This document shows positions 1-7,779 of a DNA stretch of 64,000 nt, in pieces. A program made the position numbers and the translations under genes. Under the pieces are notes generated by a model. That model was not told the origin of the DNA. It did not search any database and saw nothing but the letters and a program-made list of their open reading frames with translations. Source of the stretch: an uncultured Sulfitobacter sp. (GTDB taxonomy: Bacteria > Pseudomonadota > Alphaproteobacteria > Rhodobacterales > Rhodobacteraceae); assembly GCA_947501805.1 (NCBI GenBank), contig CANMXJ010000015.1:35730-99729 (forward strand). The letters run 5' to 3'. Position 1 is the first letter of the stretch, and the number at the start of each line of letters is the position of its first letter.

Positions 1-43
1 TGAACGCAACGACTGTACTTGCAATTATCTTGGTAAATTTCAT
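1..43 (-). CDS. 5' end of a secreted protein, truncated by the window edge
   Basis: Only 14 codons are inside the window. Reading leftwards from an ATG at 43, the peptide is MKFTKIIASTVVAF, a positively charged start followed by a hydrophobic run, as at the beginning of a Sec signal peptide. A GGAGAGA Shine-Dalgarno sequence lies 5 bases upstream of the ATG, which supports the start. The gene is divergent from the iron-binding protein at 475. Function cannot be judged from so few residues; an exported or periplasmic product is an inference. Confidence 0.55.
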   Translation of the reverse strand, partial: MKFTKIIASTVVAF

Positions 44-474
44 TAGTGTCTCTCCCGTGTTTCCAAGCCTGATCTTTGAGGATCACCGGCGGGTTTACAA
101 GTCGTTGCAAGGGAAACGGCGCAATCGCGTTTGTTCACCGCAAACCCGCGTGAGGGGGAATATGTGTCTACATCCACAGCATGACAGACGAATTGCGCCT
201 CAGAAGTGGGAACCCCGGCCTTCCCGAGAGTCCACCCAACATTGGTGATCATACGTTTACACAACAAGAATAGCAGATGATCCAACTTGGCCTGAACCCA
301 CCGGCCCGAACTCTGTAAGATCAGGATACATAGCGGGAAATGCACCAGAAAAGGAAAACAACCGCCTTTGAAACGGCGCGCCCCTCAATCCTTACTGATT
401 TAATAAACTATATTGCCTTTCAATGCGAATCTGTTACTTGAGTATTTAAGTAAAGAATTTAATCTGGAGAAACC
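44..474. promoter_or_regulatory. Divergent intergenic region, no gene seen
   Basis: This 431-base stretch separates two divergent genes for exported proteins and should carry both promoters. The last 90 bases before the iron-binding protein are AT-rich compared with the surroundings, as expected of a promoter. Reading frames here are short and have no family resemblance. I looked for Irr, RirA (iron-rhodo box) and Fur/Mur operators and saw no convincing match, so iron regulation is expected from the neighbouring gene but not shown. Confidence 0.4.
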
Positions 475-1503
475 ATGACCCTTCGCAGCCGTTCCATCAC
501 CGCTCTACTGGCCACTACAACCTTGCTGGGCGGCACTGTCGCCGCTTTGGCAGAAGGCGAGTTGAACCTGTATTCCTCACGCCACTATGACACCGACGAA
601 CGCCTTTACTCAGACTTCACCGAGGCAACCGGCATCACCATCAACCGGATTGAGGGCAAAGCAGACGAGTTGATCGCACGTATGCAGGCGGAGGGCGCAA
701 ATTCACCTGCCGATCTGTTGATCACCGTGGATACATCACGCCTAGAGCGGGCCAAAAATGCCGGCATCTTGCAATCCATCGACAGCGCTGTGCTGGAAGA
801 GCGCATACCATCCAACCTGCAAGACAACGACAACCAGTGGTTCGGTTTTTCCCAACGCGCGCGGATCATTTTTTATGACAAGACCGACGTGCAAGACCCA
901 CCGATGGACTATGTCGCGCTCGCCGATCCGAAATACAAAGGCAAGGTCTGCCACCGTTCGTCCTCAAACGTTTACGGCCAGACACTGCTTGCGTCCATCA
1001 TCGAAAACCACGGTGCCGAAGCAGCCAAATCATGGGCTGCTGGCGTAGTCGCCAATTTCGCCCGTGATCCCGAAGGCGGCGACACCGACCAATTGCGCGG
1101 CATCATCTCGGGTCAGTGCGATATTTCCGTGGCCAACACGTACTACTTTGCCCGCGCTTTGCGTACGGATGTAAAAGGACTAAGCGCGGATATCGACCAG
1201 ATCGGCTGGGTGTTCCCTGCACAGGACGCTGAAGGCGCGCATATGAACCTGTCGGGTGCCGGTGTTGCGGCGCATGCACCAAACAAGGACAACGCGATCA
1301 AGTTCCTTGAATATCTCGCATCCGATCAGGCGCAGCAGTACTTCTCTGCGGGCAACGATGAATTCCCTGCCGTTCCGGGTGTCACACTCAGCGAGAGTGT
1401 CGCGAAACTGGGCGAATTCAAGGCTGATGCAGTAGATCTTTCCGCCGTGGCTAAGAACGTACCGGAAGCACAAAAAATCTTTAACGAAGTAGGCTGGAAG
1501 TAA
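475..1503 (+). CDS. Periplasmic ferric-iron ABC transporter substrate-binding protein (FbpA/FutA family)
   Basis: This 342-residue protein binds Fe(III) in the periplasm and hands it to an inner-membrane ABC importer. Residues 1-26 form a Sec signal peptide ending in AALA. The mature protein opens with the LNLYSSRHY segment typical of the family; Tyr38 and the adjacent Tyr223-Tyr224 pair match the iron-coordinating tyrosines. Cys159 and Cys215 sit where FutA-type proteins have their cysteine pair. The ATG has a GGAGA ribosome site 6 bases upstream. The permease and ATPase genes are not in the window, so the partner importer is either left of base 1 beyond the divergent gene or unlinked. A strong hairpin follows the stop codon. 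Family assignment is firm; Fe(III) as the ligand is inferred from the tyrosines. Confidence 0.9.
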   Translation: MTLRSRSITALLATTTLLGGTVAALAEGELNLYSSRHYDTDERLYSDFTEATGITINRIEGKADELIARMQAEGANSPADLLITVDTSRLERAKNAGILQSIDSAVLEERIPSNLQDNDNQWFGFSQRARIIFYDKTDVQDPPMDYVALADPKYKGKVCHRSSSNVYGQTLLASIIENHGAEAAKSWAAGVVANFARDPEGGDTDQLRGIISGQCDISVANTYYFARALRTDVKGLSADIDQIGWVFPAQDAEGAHMNLSGAGVAAHAPNKDNAIKFLEYLASDQAQQYFSAGNDEFPAVPGVTLSESVAKLGEFKADAVDLSAVAKNVPEAQKIFNEVGWK

Positions 1504-1527
1504 GCCTCCCTTCACAGTGTAAACAGC

Positions 1528-1551
1528 GGGGCGCACCAATGGGTGCGCCCC
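1528..1551. terminator. Hairpin between convergent genes, likely bidirectional terminator
   Basis: A perfect 10-bp inverted repeat (GGGGCGCACC / GGTGCGCCCC) with a 4-base loop lies 24 bases after the stop of the iron-binding protein and 17 bases from the stop of the opposing dehydrogenase gene. The flanking T-tract is weak (GTCTGCTTTCT), so termination may be inefficient, but position and stem strength suit a shared terminator. Confidence 0.7.
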
Positions 1552-1568
1552 GTCTGCTTTCTGACAGC

Positions 1569-2519
1569 TTACACCGGATTAAGCACCGCTTTGCCGTCAA
1601 AAAACGCAATCAGGTTTTCAACCGCCATCATTCCCATACCCTCGCGCACTTCCTGCGCTGCAGTGCCCAGATGGGGCAACAGCGTGACATTTTCCAACGC
1701 AACCAGAGCTTCTGGCACCTTGGGTTCAAACTCGTACACGTCCAACCCCGCCCCCGCGATGCGGTTCTGTTGCAAGGCCTCGATCAAAGCAGCCTCAGCC
1801 ACAATATCTCCTCTCGCGATATTGACCAGATAGCTTTGCGGACCCAAGGCCGCCAGGGCCGTCGCATCAATCAAATGGTGGGTTTCGGGTGTGGCTGGCA
1901 AAGCGATGATCACCACATCTGCGGCTGACAAAACCTCGTGCAATGTGTCGAGTTGTCTGGCATCGCTCTCAAGTTCGCTCACTTTCGAGCGGTTGTAAAA
2001 CACCACTTTCATGCCAAACCCGTTTATCGCCCGCTTGGCAATCGCCTTGCCGATCCGACCCATACCAATCACCCCCAACGTCTTGCCTGACACATGCATG
2101 CCCAACAGCTGTGTCGGGTGCCAGCCGGGCCAATTGCCTGCACGCACCATCCGCTCGCCCTCTCCTGCGCGCCGACAGGTCATCAACATCAAGGTCATGG
2201 CGATATCGGCAGTCGCGTCAGTCACCGCACCGGGCGTATTGGTTACCTCAACGCCTGCTGCGCGGGCAGCTGCAGCGTCAATATGGTTAAAGCCAACGCC
2301 GAAGTTCGCAAGGATGCGGCAGCGCGGCTTGCCCTCAAATACATCAGCCGGAAAAACATCACCAAGCGTTGGCAGAACAGCGTCAAACTCCGCAAGAACA
2401 CTCGCGATTTCGGCCTTAGTCAAAGGTGTATTTTCGGACCGCACAGTGACGTCAAAGGAAGCCGCAGCAGCGTCAATCACGCGTTGGGGCAAGGGGCGCG
2501 TTACAAATAATGTGGGCAT
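1569..2519 (-). CDS. D-2-hydroxyacid dehydrogenase (glyoxylate/hydroxypyruvate reductase type)
   Basis: A 316-residue NAD(P)-dependent oxidoreductase that should interconvert a 2-keto acid and its D-2-hydroxy acid in the cytoplasm. The nucleotide-binding loop is GMGRIG at 152-157, and the catalytic triad is visible as Arg236 (NIARG), Glu265 (YEFEP) and His283 (LLPHLG). Length and motif spacing fit the glyoxylate/hydroxypyruvate reductase branch. I chose the ATG at 2519, which has a GGTGA ribosome site at the right distance; a GTG at 2528 would add three residues but overlaps that site. The gene follows the hpa genes in the same direction after a 117-base gap holding a long hairpin, so it may be read at the end of that operon. 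No hpa step needs this enzyme; reduction of glyoxylate, hydroxypyruvate or another 2-keto acid is possible. Confidence 0.88.
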   Translation of the reverse strand: MPTLFVTRPLPQRVIDAAAASFDVTVRSENTPLTKAEIASVLAEFDAVLPTLGDVFPADVFEGKPRCRILANFGVGFNHIDAAAARAAGVEVTNTPGAVTDATADIAMTLMLMTCRRAGEGERMVRAGNWPGWHPTQLLGMHVSGKTLGVIGMGRIGKAIAKRAINGFGMKVVFYNRSKVSELESDARQLDTLHEVLSAADVVIIALPATPETHHLIDATALAALGPQSYLVNIARGDIVAEAALIEALQQNRIAGAGLDVYEFEPKVPEALVALENVTLLPHLGTAAQEVREGMGMMAVENLIAFFDGKAVLNPV

Positions 2520-2526
2520 CTTGTTC

Positions 2527-2569
2527 ACCGTTCAACTTGGAGTTTCTCAATTGCTCCAAGCTGAACGGT
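2527..2569 (-). promoter_or_regulatory. 16-bp inverted repeat overlapping the ribosome site of the D-2-hydroxyacid dehydrogenase
   Basis: Arms at 2527-2542 and 2554-2569 are complementary over 16 bases with one exception, separated by 11 bases. In the minus-strand transcript the exception becomes a G-U pair, so the stem is unbroken. The 3' arm ends in the GGTG that serves as ribosome site for the ATG at 2519. The structure could hide that site, could attenuate transcription arriving from the hpa genes, or could be a protein-binding palindrome. There is no T-tract after it, which argues against a simple terminator. Confidence 0.6.
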
Positions 2570-2636
2570 TGACGCTCGACGTCAAGAACAAATGATGTCA
2601 GAAAAATTGCCCACACTGCCTATGTCGGAAGAACGA

Positions 2637-3437
2637 CTAAGCAAAATCGACTGCAACTGTGCCAAACGGACCGTAATCTGCAATGATTTTCGAGCCAGAC
2701 GGACATTCAACGGGCCGAATAAAGCTCCCTGACAAGATCACTTGCCCCGCCTCGATCTGTTGCCCGTATTGCGACATGCGCCGCGCTAACCAGACAACAC
2801 TTTCGACAGGATCGTTCAGCACACCAGCACCCAGACCTGTCTCTTCAATCTCCCCGTTGCGAAAAACCATTGCGCCAACCCAACGCAGATCATGCGCGCC
2901 AAATGTGTGTTTCCGCGGCCCCAAGACGATACCCGCGTTCGCTGCATTGTCACTGATCGTGTCGTATACTTTGCGCGCCTGTCCGGTGTCGGGATCGGCC
3001 CGTAAAATCCGCGTATCGAGGATTTCGATCGCGGGCGTCACATGATCGGTTGCCGCAATCACATCCTCACGGGTGATACCCGCACCACCAAGGGCAGACT
3101 TCATCACAAAAGCAATCTCGGCCTCCATACGAGGTTGGATAAACCGCCCCTTCGGCACGACAGCCCCACTATGAAACAGCATATCATCAAACAGAATACC
3201 GCTGTCGGGAATGTCGATGCCAAGGGCGGCCTGCATCGCCTTTGACGTCAGACCAATCTTCCAGCCAATAACTTTGCGCCCCTCCGCCAGCTTCGCCTGA
3301 TAAATCGCATTCTGGATCGCATAGGCATCGTCCATGTCGATCTCTGGATACCGGATCGAAAGCAAACCGATTTGTGCGCCCGTCTTCTCGGCGCTGATCA
3401 GGGCTGCGGCAGCGGCGGCATGCTCTTGTGGTGTCAT
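2637..3437 (-). CDS. hpaH: 2-oxo-hept-4-ene-1,7-dioate hydratase (HpaH)
   Basis: A 266-residue hydratase of the fumarylacetoacetate-hydrolase-like fold. It adds water to 2-oxo-hept-4-ene-1,7-dioate to give 4-hydroxy-2-oxoheptanedioate, the penultimate step of homoprotocatechuate degradation. The divalent-metal ligands are recognisable as Glu105 and Glu107 (RMEAEIAF) and Glu138 (AIEILD), and Lys60 lies in the IGWKIGLTSK segment typical of this group. Its start overlaps the stop of hpaG by 4 bases (ATGA), so the two are translationally coupled. The aldolase that would split its product (HpaI) is not in the window. A 2-keto-4-pentenoate hydratase is the main alternative by sequence; the operon context decides for HpaH. 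Confidence 0.88.
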   Translation of the reverse strand: MTPQEHAAAAAALISAEKTGAQIGLLSIRYPEIDMDDAYAIQNAIYQAKLAEGRKVIGWKIGLTSKAMQAALGIDIPDSGILFDDMLFHSGAVVPKGRFIQPRMEAEIAFVMKSALGGAGITREDVIAATDHVTPAIEILDTRILRADPDTGQARKVYDTISDNAANAGIVLGPRKHTFGAHDLRWVGAMVFRNGEIEETGLGAGVLNDPVESVVWLARRMSQYGQQIEAGQVILSGSFIRPVECPSGSKIIADYGPFGTVAVDFA

Positions 3438-4285
3438 GCTTCGTCCTCGATTGAATTGCGCAGGGTGCCGATGGTATTGACCTCCACCTCGACCACATCG
3501 CCGGGTTTCAGGAAGACAGGCGGATCAAAGCGCGCACCTGCGCCGGTGGGGGTTCCGGTGACAATGATATCGCCGGGCTGAAGCGTCATGAATGTCGAGA
3601 TATAGGCAATCTGCTCGCGGATCGGGAACATCATGCGGCTAAGCGTATCGTCCTGACGGACCTCGCCGTTGACGCGGGTTGTGATGCTGGCATCATCCAG
3701 TTGAACGGCATCGCTAAACGGCACAATCCAAGGGCCAATCGCGCCCGAGTGGTCCCAGTTTTTGCCCTGCGTCACGTTGAATTTCGCATGGCGCACCCAA
3801 TCGCGGATGGTCCCTTCGTTGCAGATCGTGATCGCCGCAATGTGGTCATAAGCATCCACCGCCTGAATACGCCGTCCTGTTTTACCGATGACAATGGCGA
3901 CTTCACCCTCATAATCCAGTTGCGCGCTTTCCGGCGGCCGGATAAGCGGCTGGCCGTGCCCTGTGAAACCACTGGCGAAACGCGGAAAAAGCGACATGTG
4001 TTTGGGTAGTTCAGTGCCATCCTTGTACTCCGCATTGCGGTCGGGGAAGTTTACGCCAACGCACAAGATCCGCGTCGTATCGGGCAGGACCATATCATAG
4101 GTAACGTCTTTGTGCGTGACGTTCTTGCCCAAGGCCGCATGTTCGAGCGTTTTCAAACCACCTGCGATCAAGGCCTGTCGCAAGGTTGGCCACTGCGAAA
4201 AATCTGGCGATAGGGCGATCATCCCGTCCTCGCTCACAGCGCCATAATAGCTCTGATCATCGACCTTATAAGTCGCAAAACGCAT
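3434..4285 (-). CDS. hpaG: 5-oxopent-3-ene-1,2,5-tricarboxylate decarboxylase / 2-hydroxyhepta-2,4-diene-1,7-dioate isomerase (HpaG)
   Basis: A 283-residue protein with one fumarylacetoacetate-hydrolase domain. In the homoprotocatechuate pathway HpaG decarboxylates 5-oxopent-3-ene-1,2,5-tricarboxylate and isomerises the product to the substrate of HpaH. The core starts around residue 80 (CVGVNFPDRN), carries the metal-binding DYEGEVA motif, and ends with the family-typical GDIIVTGTPTGAG. The enterobacterial enzyme is a fused two-domain protein; here there is only one domain, the form common in alphaproteobacteria. The gene sits 11 bases after hpaD and overlaps hpaH by 4 bases. A generic fumarylacetoacetate hydrolase is possible by sequence, but the position between hpaD and hpaH makes HpaG much more likely. 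Confidence 0.85.
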   Translation of the reverse strand: MRFATYKVDDQSYYGAVSEDGMIALSPDFSQWPTLRQALIAGGLKTLEHAALGKNVTHKDVTYDMVLPDTTRILCVGVNFPDRNAEYKDGTELPKHMSLFPRFASGFTGHGQPLIRPPESAQLDYEGEVAIVIGKTGRRIQAVDAYDHIAAITICNEGTIRDWVRHAKFNVTQGKNWDHSGAIGPWIVPFSDAVQLDDASITTRVNGEVRQDDTLSRMMFPIREQIAYISTFMTLQPGDIIVTGTPTGAGARFDPPVFLKPGDVVEVEVNTIGTLRNSIEDEA

Positions 4286-4296
4286 TCTGGTCCCCT

Positions 4297-5280
4297 TTAC
4301 TGGGCGATAATTGGTGTGGCCTTCAGACCAGCCTCTTTGGTGTCGACCCCGACGAACTTCGTGCCGTGTTCAAACCAGCTTTTGGGCGCAGGCGCACCCC
4401 AAAGCGTCTGGCGCTGCGGGTCTTTGAGATCCCATTTGATCGGTTCGTGATCGGGATCAAGTGTCTGATAATCAGAACAATATATCTCGATACGGTGACC
4501 ATCGGGGTCAAGTATATAGAGAAAGAATGCGTTTGAAATGCCGTGCCGCCCTGGCCCACGCTCGATGTTGTCGACGTAGCCCGTGGTCGCCATCAGATCG
4601 AGCAGATCAATGATATTAAGCGGTGTCGGCACCCAGAACGCCACATGGTGCAAGCGCGGTCCCGTGCCATTGGTAAACGCCATATCATGCACGCCCCCTT
4701 TGCGATGCATCCACGCCGCCCAGAGTTTCTTGCTTTCATCATCCTCGGTATATTCCGTCACGCGAAAGCCGATGTCGTTGTAAAAAGCGACGGAGGCATC
4801 GACGTCGGGCGAGAAGCAATTGAAGTGGTCGATCCGCAGTGGTTTCACCCCGCGATACAGCGCGTATTTCTGGTGGATCGGCTCAAGCCTGTCCATCTTG
4901 TGATAAAATTCCAGCGGAATGCCGATATTGTCCGAGGTGAGTAAGGTGCGACCCTGATAGGGGCGCTCCACCCATTCGGTTGGACGTCCTTTGGCTTTGA
5001 AACAGGCCTCAGCGCGGTCCAGATCGTCTTCGTCATAGGTTTTGAAACCCATCACTTCGACGGTGCCGGGTTGATCGGACTGTTGCAGGATAATGCAGTG
5101 ATGTCCGCGCTCTTCCATGGCACGCAAGTAGACATACGTGTCGTCCTCGTCCGTGACCTGAAGGCCCAGAGTCTCGGTATAGAATTTGCGTGAAACGGCC
5201 AGATCAGCGACGTTCAGACACGTGTGGCTTAACCGGATGACATTGAAATCCGGGTACAGGTTGGGGGCGGGAACAGGCAT
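4297..5280 (-). CDS. hpaD: 3,4-dihydroxyphenylacetate 2,3-dioxygenase (HpaD)
   Basis: This 327-residue type I extradiol dioxygenase opens the ring of homoprotocatechuate to 5-carboxymethyl-2-hydroxymuconate semialdehyde using Fe(II) or Mn(II). Two vicinal-oxygen-chelate domains are visible, about residues 14-130 and 148-270. The second holds the metal site: His152 (RIDHFN), His211 or His212 (RLHHVAFW) and Glu265 (HRIEIYCSDY). The spacing agrees with characterised homoprotocatechuate dioxygenases of Brevibacterium and Arthrobacter. The gene lies 14 bases after hpaE and 11 before hpaG. The C-terminal 55 residues extend beyond the second domain, as in that subfamily. Substrate assignment rests on subfamily resemblance plus the complete downstream pathway. 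Confidence 0.93.
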   Translation of the reverse strand: MPVPAPNLYPDFNVIRLSHTCLNVADLAVSRKFYTETLGLQVTDEDDTYVYLRAMEERGHHCIILQQSDQPGTVEVMGFKTYDEDDLDRAEACFKAKGRPTEWVERPYQGRTLLTSDNIGIPLEFYHKMDRLEPIHQKYALYRGVKPLRIDHFNCFSPDVDASVAFYNDIGFRVTEYTEDDESKKLWAAWMHRKGGVHDMAFTNGTGPRLHHVAFWVPTPLNIIDLLDLMATTGYVDNIERGPGRHGISNAFFLYILDPDGHRIEIYCSDYQTLDPDHEPIKWDLKDPQRQTLWGAPAPKSWFEHGTKFVGVDTKEAGLKATPIIAQ

Positions 5281-5294
5281 CAGACTCTCCTATC

Positions 5295-6803
5295 TCACAC
5301 GCCGAGGCGCGAAATTTTGTGGGCACCGGTAGCGAAACCGATGTGTTTTTGCTCCATGTAGAACTCAAAGCTCCAGTCACCGCCGTCGCGGCCAATGCCG
5401 CTTGCTTTGACGCCACCAAAGGGGGTTGGCAGGTGACGCACGTTTTCGGAATTGACCCAGATCATGCCCGCCTCAAGCTGGTCGGTAAAGCGTAAGGCAC
5501 GGGTCAGATTGTTGGTCCAGACATAAGCGGTGAGGCCGTAATCAGTGTCGTTGGCGATCTCCAGCGCCTCCTCCTCTGTCGAGAACGGGATGGAGGTGAG
5601 GACAGGGCCAAAGATTTCTTCGCGCGCAATACGCATCTGGTTGGTGGCGCCAGTGAAAAGCGTCGGGCGCACAAAGTAGCCTTCATCGCCCACTGTCACA
5701 CCACCCGCAGCAACGGTTGCTTTGTCTTCTTTGGCGATGTCGAAATAGGAGGTCACTTTAGCAAAGTGTTCATCCGATATCAGCGGGCCGATTTCCGTTT
5801 CTGGATCAAGCGGATGACCAACCTTGATGTTGTTCACGCGGGCGACCAGTTTGGCCTCAAAGTCTTCTTTGATCGTGTCCTGCACCAGCAATCGCGAGGA
5901 AGACGTGCAGCGTTCGCCATTGATGGAATAGATCATAAAAATCACCGCATCCAAGGCACGTTCCAGATCAGCATCGTCAAACACAATGACGGGGTTCTTG
6001 CCACCCAACTCCAGATGCACGCGCTTCAGCGTATCCGCCCCCTGCTTGGTGATCATGCTGCCCGTGCGACTTTCACCGACGAAAGCGATGGCACGAATAT
6101 CTTTATGCTCAGTCAGCGCTTTGCCTGCGTCTTCGCCGTAACCGTTGACCACGTTCAATACACCCGGCGGCAGGCCTGCTTCTTCGGCAATCTCAACCAG
6201 CAGACGGGCGGTTAATGGGGACGCTTCGGCAGGCTTGTGAACTACTGTACAACCGGCGGCTAAAGCGGGCGCGATCTTCCATGTGGACAACATAAATGGC
6301 GTGTTCCATGGCGTGATCACGCCAACCGGACCAATGGGTTTGCGGGTGGTGACATTCATCAAGGTGGCGGACGGCAGGTTATGACCGTTGCGGGCTGAGG
6401 TCACTTGATCGGCAAAATAGCGGAAGTTTTCGGCCCCACGCAGCGCGGCTTTGGACATGAAACGCCATGCTTGGCCAGTGTCCCAACATTCGCATAGGGC
6501 AATTTCTTCCGCGCGGGCTTCGATGCCTTCGGCAACGCGGATCAGGATTTTCTTGCGCTCCAATGCAGGCATGTCGCGCCAAGCGGGGAATGCGGCTTTG
6601 GCGGCTTTCGCAGCTGCATCAATTTCGGCAGAGGTACCAAGCGCCACGTGACAAATGTGGCTTTTATCCACAGGCGACGTGGTTTCGAACGTCCCACCGC
6701 TGCCCGCAACGTCTTGCCCTGCAATCCGGTTCAGGATGCCGGTTTCGCGAAAGCGGACCAGATGGGGGCCCAGCTTGGCGATGTTCTCACTCAGAATGTT
6801 CAT
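5295..6803 (-). CDS. hpaE: 5-carboxymethyl-2-hydroxymuconate semialdehyde dehydrogenase (HpaE)
   Basis: A 502-residue NAD-dependent aldehyde dehydrogenase that oxidises the ring-cleavage product of HpaD to 5-carboxymethyl-2-hydroxymuconate. The oxyanion asparagine is Asn167 (PWNTPF), the general base Glu265 (LELGG) and the catalytic nucleophile Cys299 (GERCTSSS). FVGESRTG marks the cofactor-binding region. The length is normal for the family. It follows hpaF by 9 bases and precedes hpaD by 14 bases in what is evidently one transcript. Generic aldehyde dehydrogenases are numerous, so specificity rests mostly on operon context, but the sequence is of the HpaE type. Confidence 0.92.
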   Translation of the reverse strand: MNILSENIAKLGPHLVRFRETGILNRIAGQDVAGSGGTFETTSPVDKSHICHVALGTSAEIDAAAKAAKAAFPAWRDMPALERKKILIRVAEGIEARAEEIALCECWDTGQAWRFMSKAALRGAENFRYFADQVTSARNGHNLPSATLMNVTTRKPIGPVGVITPWNTPFMLSTWKIAPALAAGCTVVHKPAEASPLTARLLVEIAEEAGLPPGVLNVVNGYGEDAGKALTEHKDIRAIAFVGESRTGSMITKQGADTLKRVHLELGGKNPVIVFDDADLERALDAVIFMIYSINGERCTSSSRLLVQDTIKEDFEAKLVARVNNIKVGHPLDPETEIGPLISDEHFAKVTSYFDIAKEDKATVAAGGVTVGDEGYFVRPTLFTGATNQMRIAREEIFGPVLTSIPFSTEEEALEIANDTDYGLTAYVWTNNLTRALRFTDQLEAGMIWVNSENVRHLPTPFGGVKASGIGRDGGDWSFEFYMEQKHIGFATGAHKISRLGV

Positions 6804-6812
6804 GGCATGTCC

Positions 6813-7190
6813 TTACATATGATCGCGGATGGTGCCGGTTTTGGGCGAAAGCTCAGGGTCGATGTCGCGCATCTCGAACGACAGGGCGATGGGCTGGCGG
6901 GCCATGACAGGCGCAACAAAATCGCGGGCAATGGTAAACAACGCTTCGGTTGCCGCCTTCTTCGCGTCCTTCTTGCGCCCTGCACGCAGCCGCACAGAAA
7001 TGTCGATATAACCATGCGCCGGATTGCCATCCGCGATGCTGTAGTGCGGCGCTGGGATTGCCCGCACGCGCAGACCCGCGGTGGGGAAGACGTCCATTTC
7101 GCTTGCCGCTTGGCGCAGCGCATTGCACAGGCCCGCTATATCAACGGCGTCTTCGAGGTTGGCAGAGTAGTCGATCACAAAATGCGGCAT
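6813..7190 (-). CDS. hpaF: 5-carboxymethyl-2-hydroxymuconate delta-isomerase (HpaF)
   Basis: A 125-residue tautomerase-superfamily isomerase that converts 5-carboxymethyl-2-hydroxymuconate to its 2-oxo isomer before decarboxylation by HpaG. The sequence starts MPHF, so removal of Met leaves the N-terminal Pro1 that acts as catalytic base. The RAIPAPHYSIADG segment and the following HGYIDISVRL strand match HpaF proteins of similar length. It is the first gene of the hpaF-E-D-G-H transcript, 100 bases from the divergent regulator start. Confidence is high because both sequence and position agree. Confidence 0.93.
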   Translation of the reverse strand: MPHFVIDYSANLEDAVDIAGLCNALRQAASEMDVFPTAGLRVRAIPAPHYSIADGNPAHGYIDISVRLRAGRKKDAKKAATEALFTIARDFVAPVMARQPIALSFEMRDIDPELSPKTGTIRDHM

Positions 7191-7290
7191 GAGTTACTTA
7201 CCATGTTAAGTTAATACCAGAAATCATCCCAAGCCCCCTCATGTCAAGAATTTTCCTTCACATGTGTACGATCCTGCCTATAAGTCAGAC
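7191..7290. promoter_or_regulatory. hpaF / hpaR divergent promoter region with a candidate MarR operator
   Basis: Towards hpaR, TTCACA at 7257-7262 and TATAAG at 7279-7284 are 16 bases apart and would start transcription close to the ATG at 7291, giving a leaderless or nearly leaderless message. Towards hpaF, a TTGACA on the minus strand around 7241-7246 is a plausible -35, although its -10 is weak. An imperfect dyad at 7194-7214, with ACTTA (7196-7200) and TAAGT (7207-7211) around a 6-base centre, lies just upstream of hpaF and is a candidate operator for HpaR. All three are read by eye. Confidence 0.4.
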
Positions 7291-7758
7291 ATGACCAAAC
7301 GCACGCCAACCGCCCAACTGCCCAACACGCAACGCTCTTTGCCGATTGCGCTGATCCGTGCGCGTGAAAAGGTCATGGCCCCGATCCGAGAGATGTTATC
7401 AGAGACCGGCATCACCGAACAGCAATGGCGGGTCTTGCGGGTGTTGTCAGAGCATGATGCGCTCGATGCAACCGAACTGGCGGAGCGTGCCAGCCTGCAT
7501 CAACCCAGCCTGACACGCATCTTGCGGACATTGAGCGAACGGAGCTTCATTGCCCGCACGCAGGACAAAGAAGATCGTCGCCGTCAGGTGGTGGTGCTGA
7601 CCGAAGCCGGACAGCGCGTAATCTCCGACAACCTTGCGCAGGCCACGCGGATATCAGTGGCCCTGCGCGGTGCTTTGGGTGAGGCCGAATTTGAGCGGTT
7701 GCTGGATCTGCTGGCGGTGCTCGATGACTTCAAGTTCGAGGATGTTCAGGAAATATAG
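7291..7758 (+). CDS. hpaR: MarR-family regulator of homoprotocatechuate degradation (HpaR)
   Basis: A 155-residue winged-helix protein of the MarR family. In enterobacteria HpaR represses the hpa meta-cleavage operon until the aromatic substrate is present. The segment ALIRAREKVMAPIRE followed by ITEQQWRVLRVL matches HpaR proteins closely. The winged helix spans about residues 45-110, with recognition helix SLHQPSLTRILRTL and wing residues KEDRRRQVVV. It is divergent from hpaF, the usual arrangement for autoregulation. I chose the ATG at 7291, fitting the predicted promoter; neither it nor the in-frame ATG at 7264 has a clear ribosome site. The N-terminus is about ten residues longer than the enterobacterial protein. 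Confidence 0.87.
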   Translation: MTKRTPTAQLPNTQRSLPIALIRAREKVMAPIREMLSETGITEQQWRVLRVLSEHDALDATELAERASLHQPSLTRILRTLSERSFIARTQDKEDRRRQVVVLTEAGQRVISDNLAQATRISVALRGALGEAEFERLLDLLAVLDDFKFEDVQEI

Positions 7759-7779
7759 GCCAAGCGCAGCGCCATCGCG

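Noticed and set aside
44..474. Iron-responsive operator (Irr, RirA or Fur/Mur box) before the iron-binding protein
   Set aside because: No stretch fits the known consensus well enough; regulation by iron remains an expectation only.
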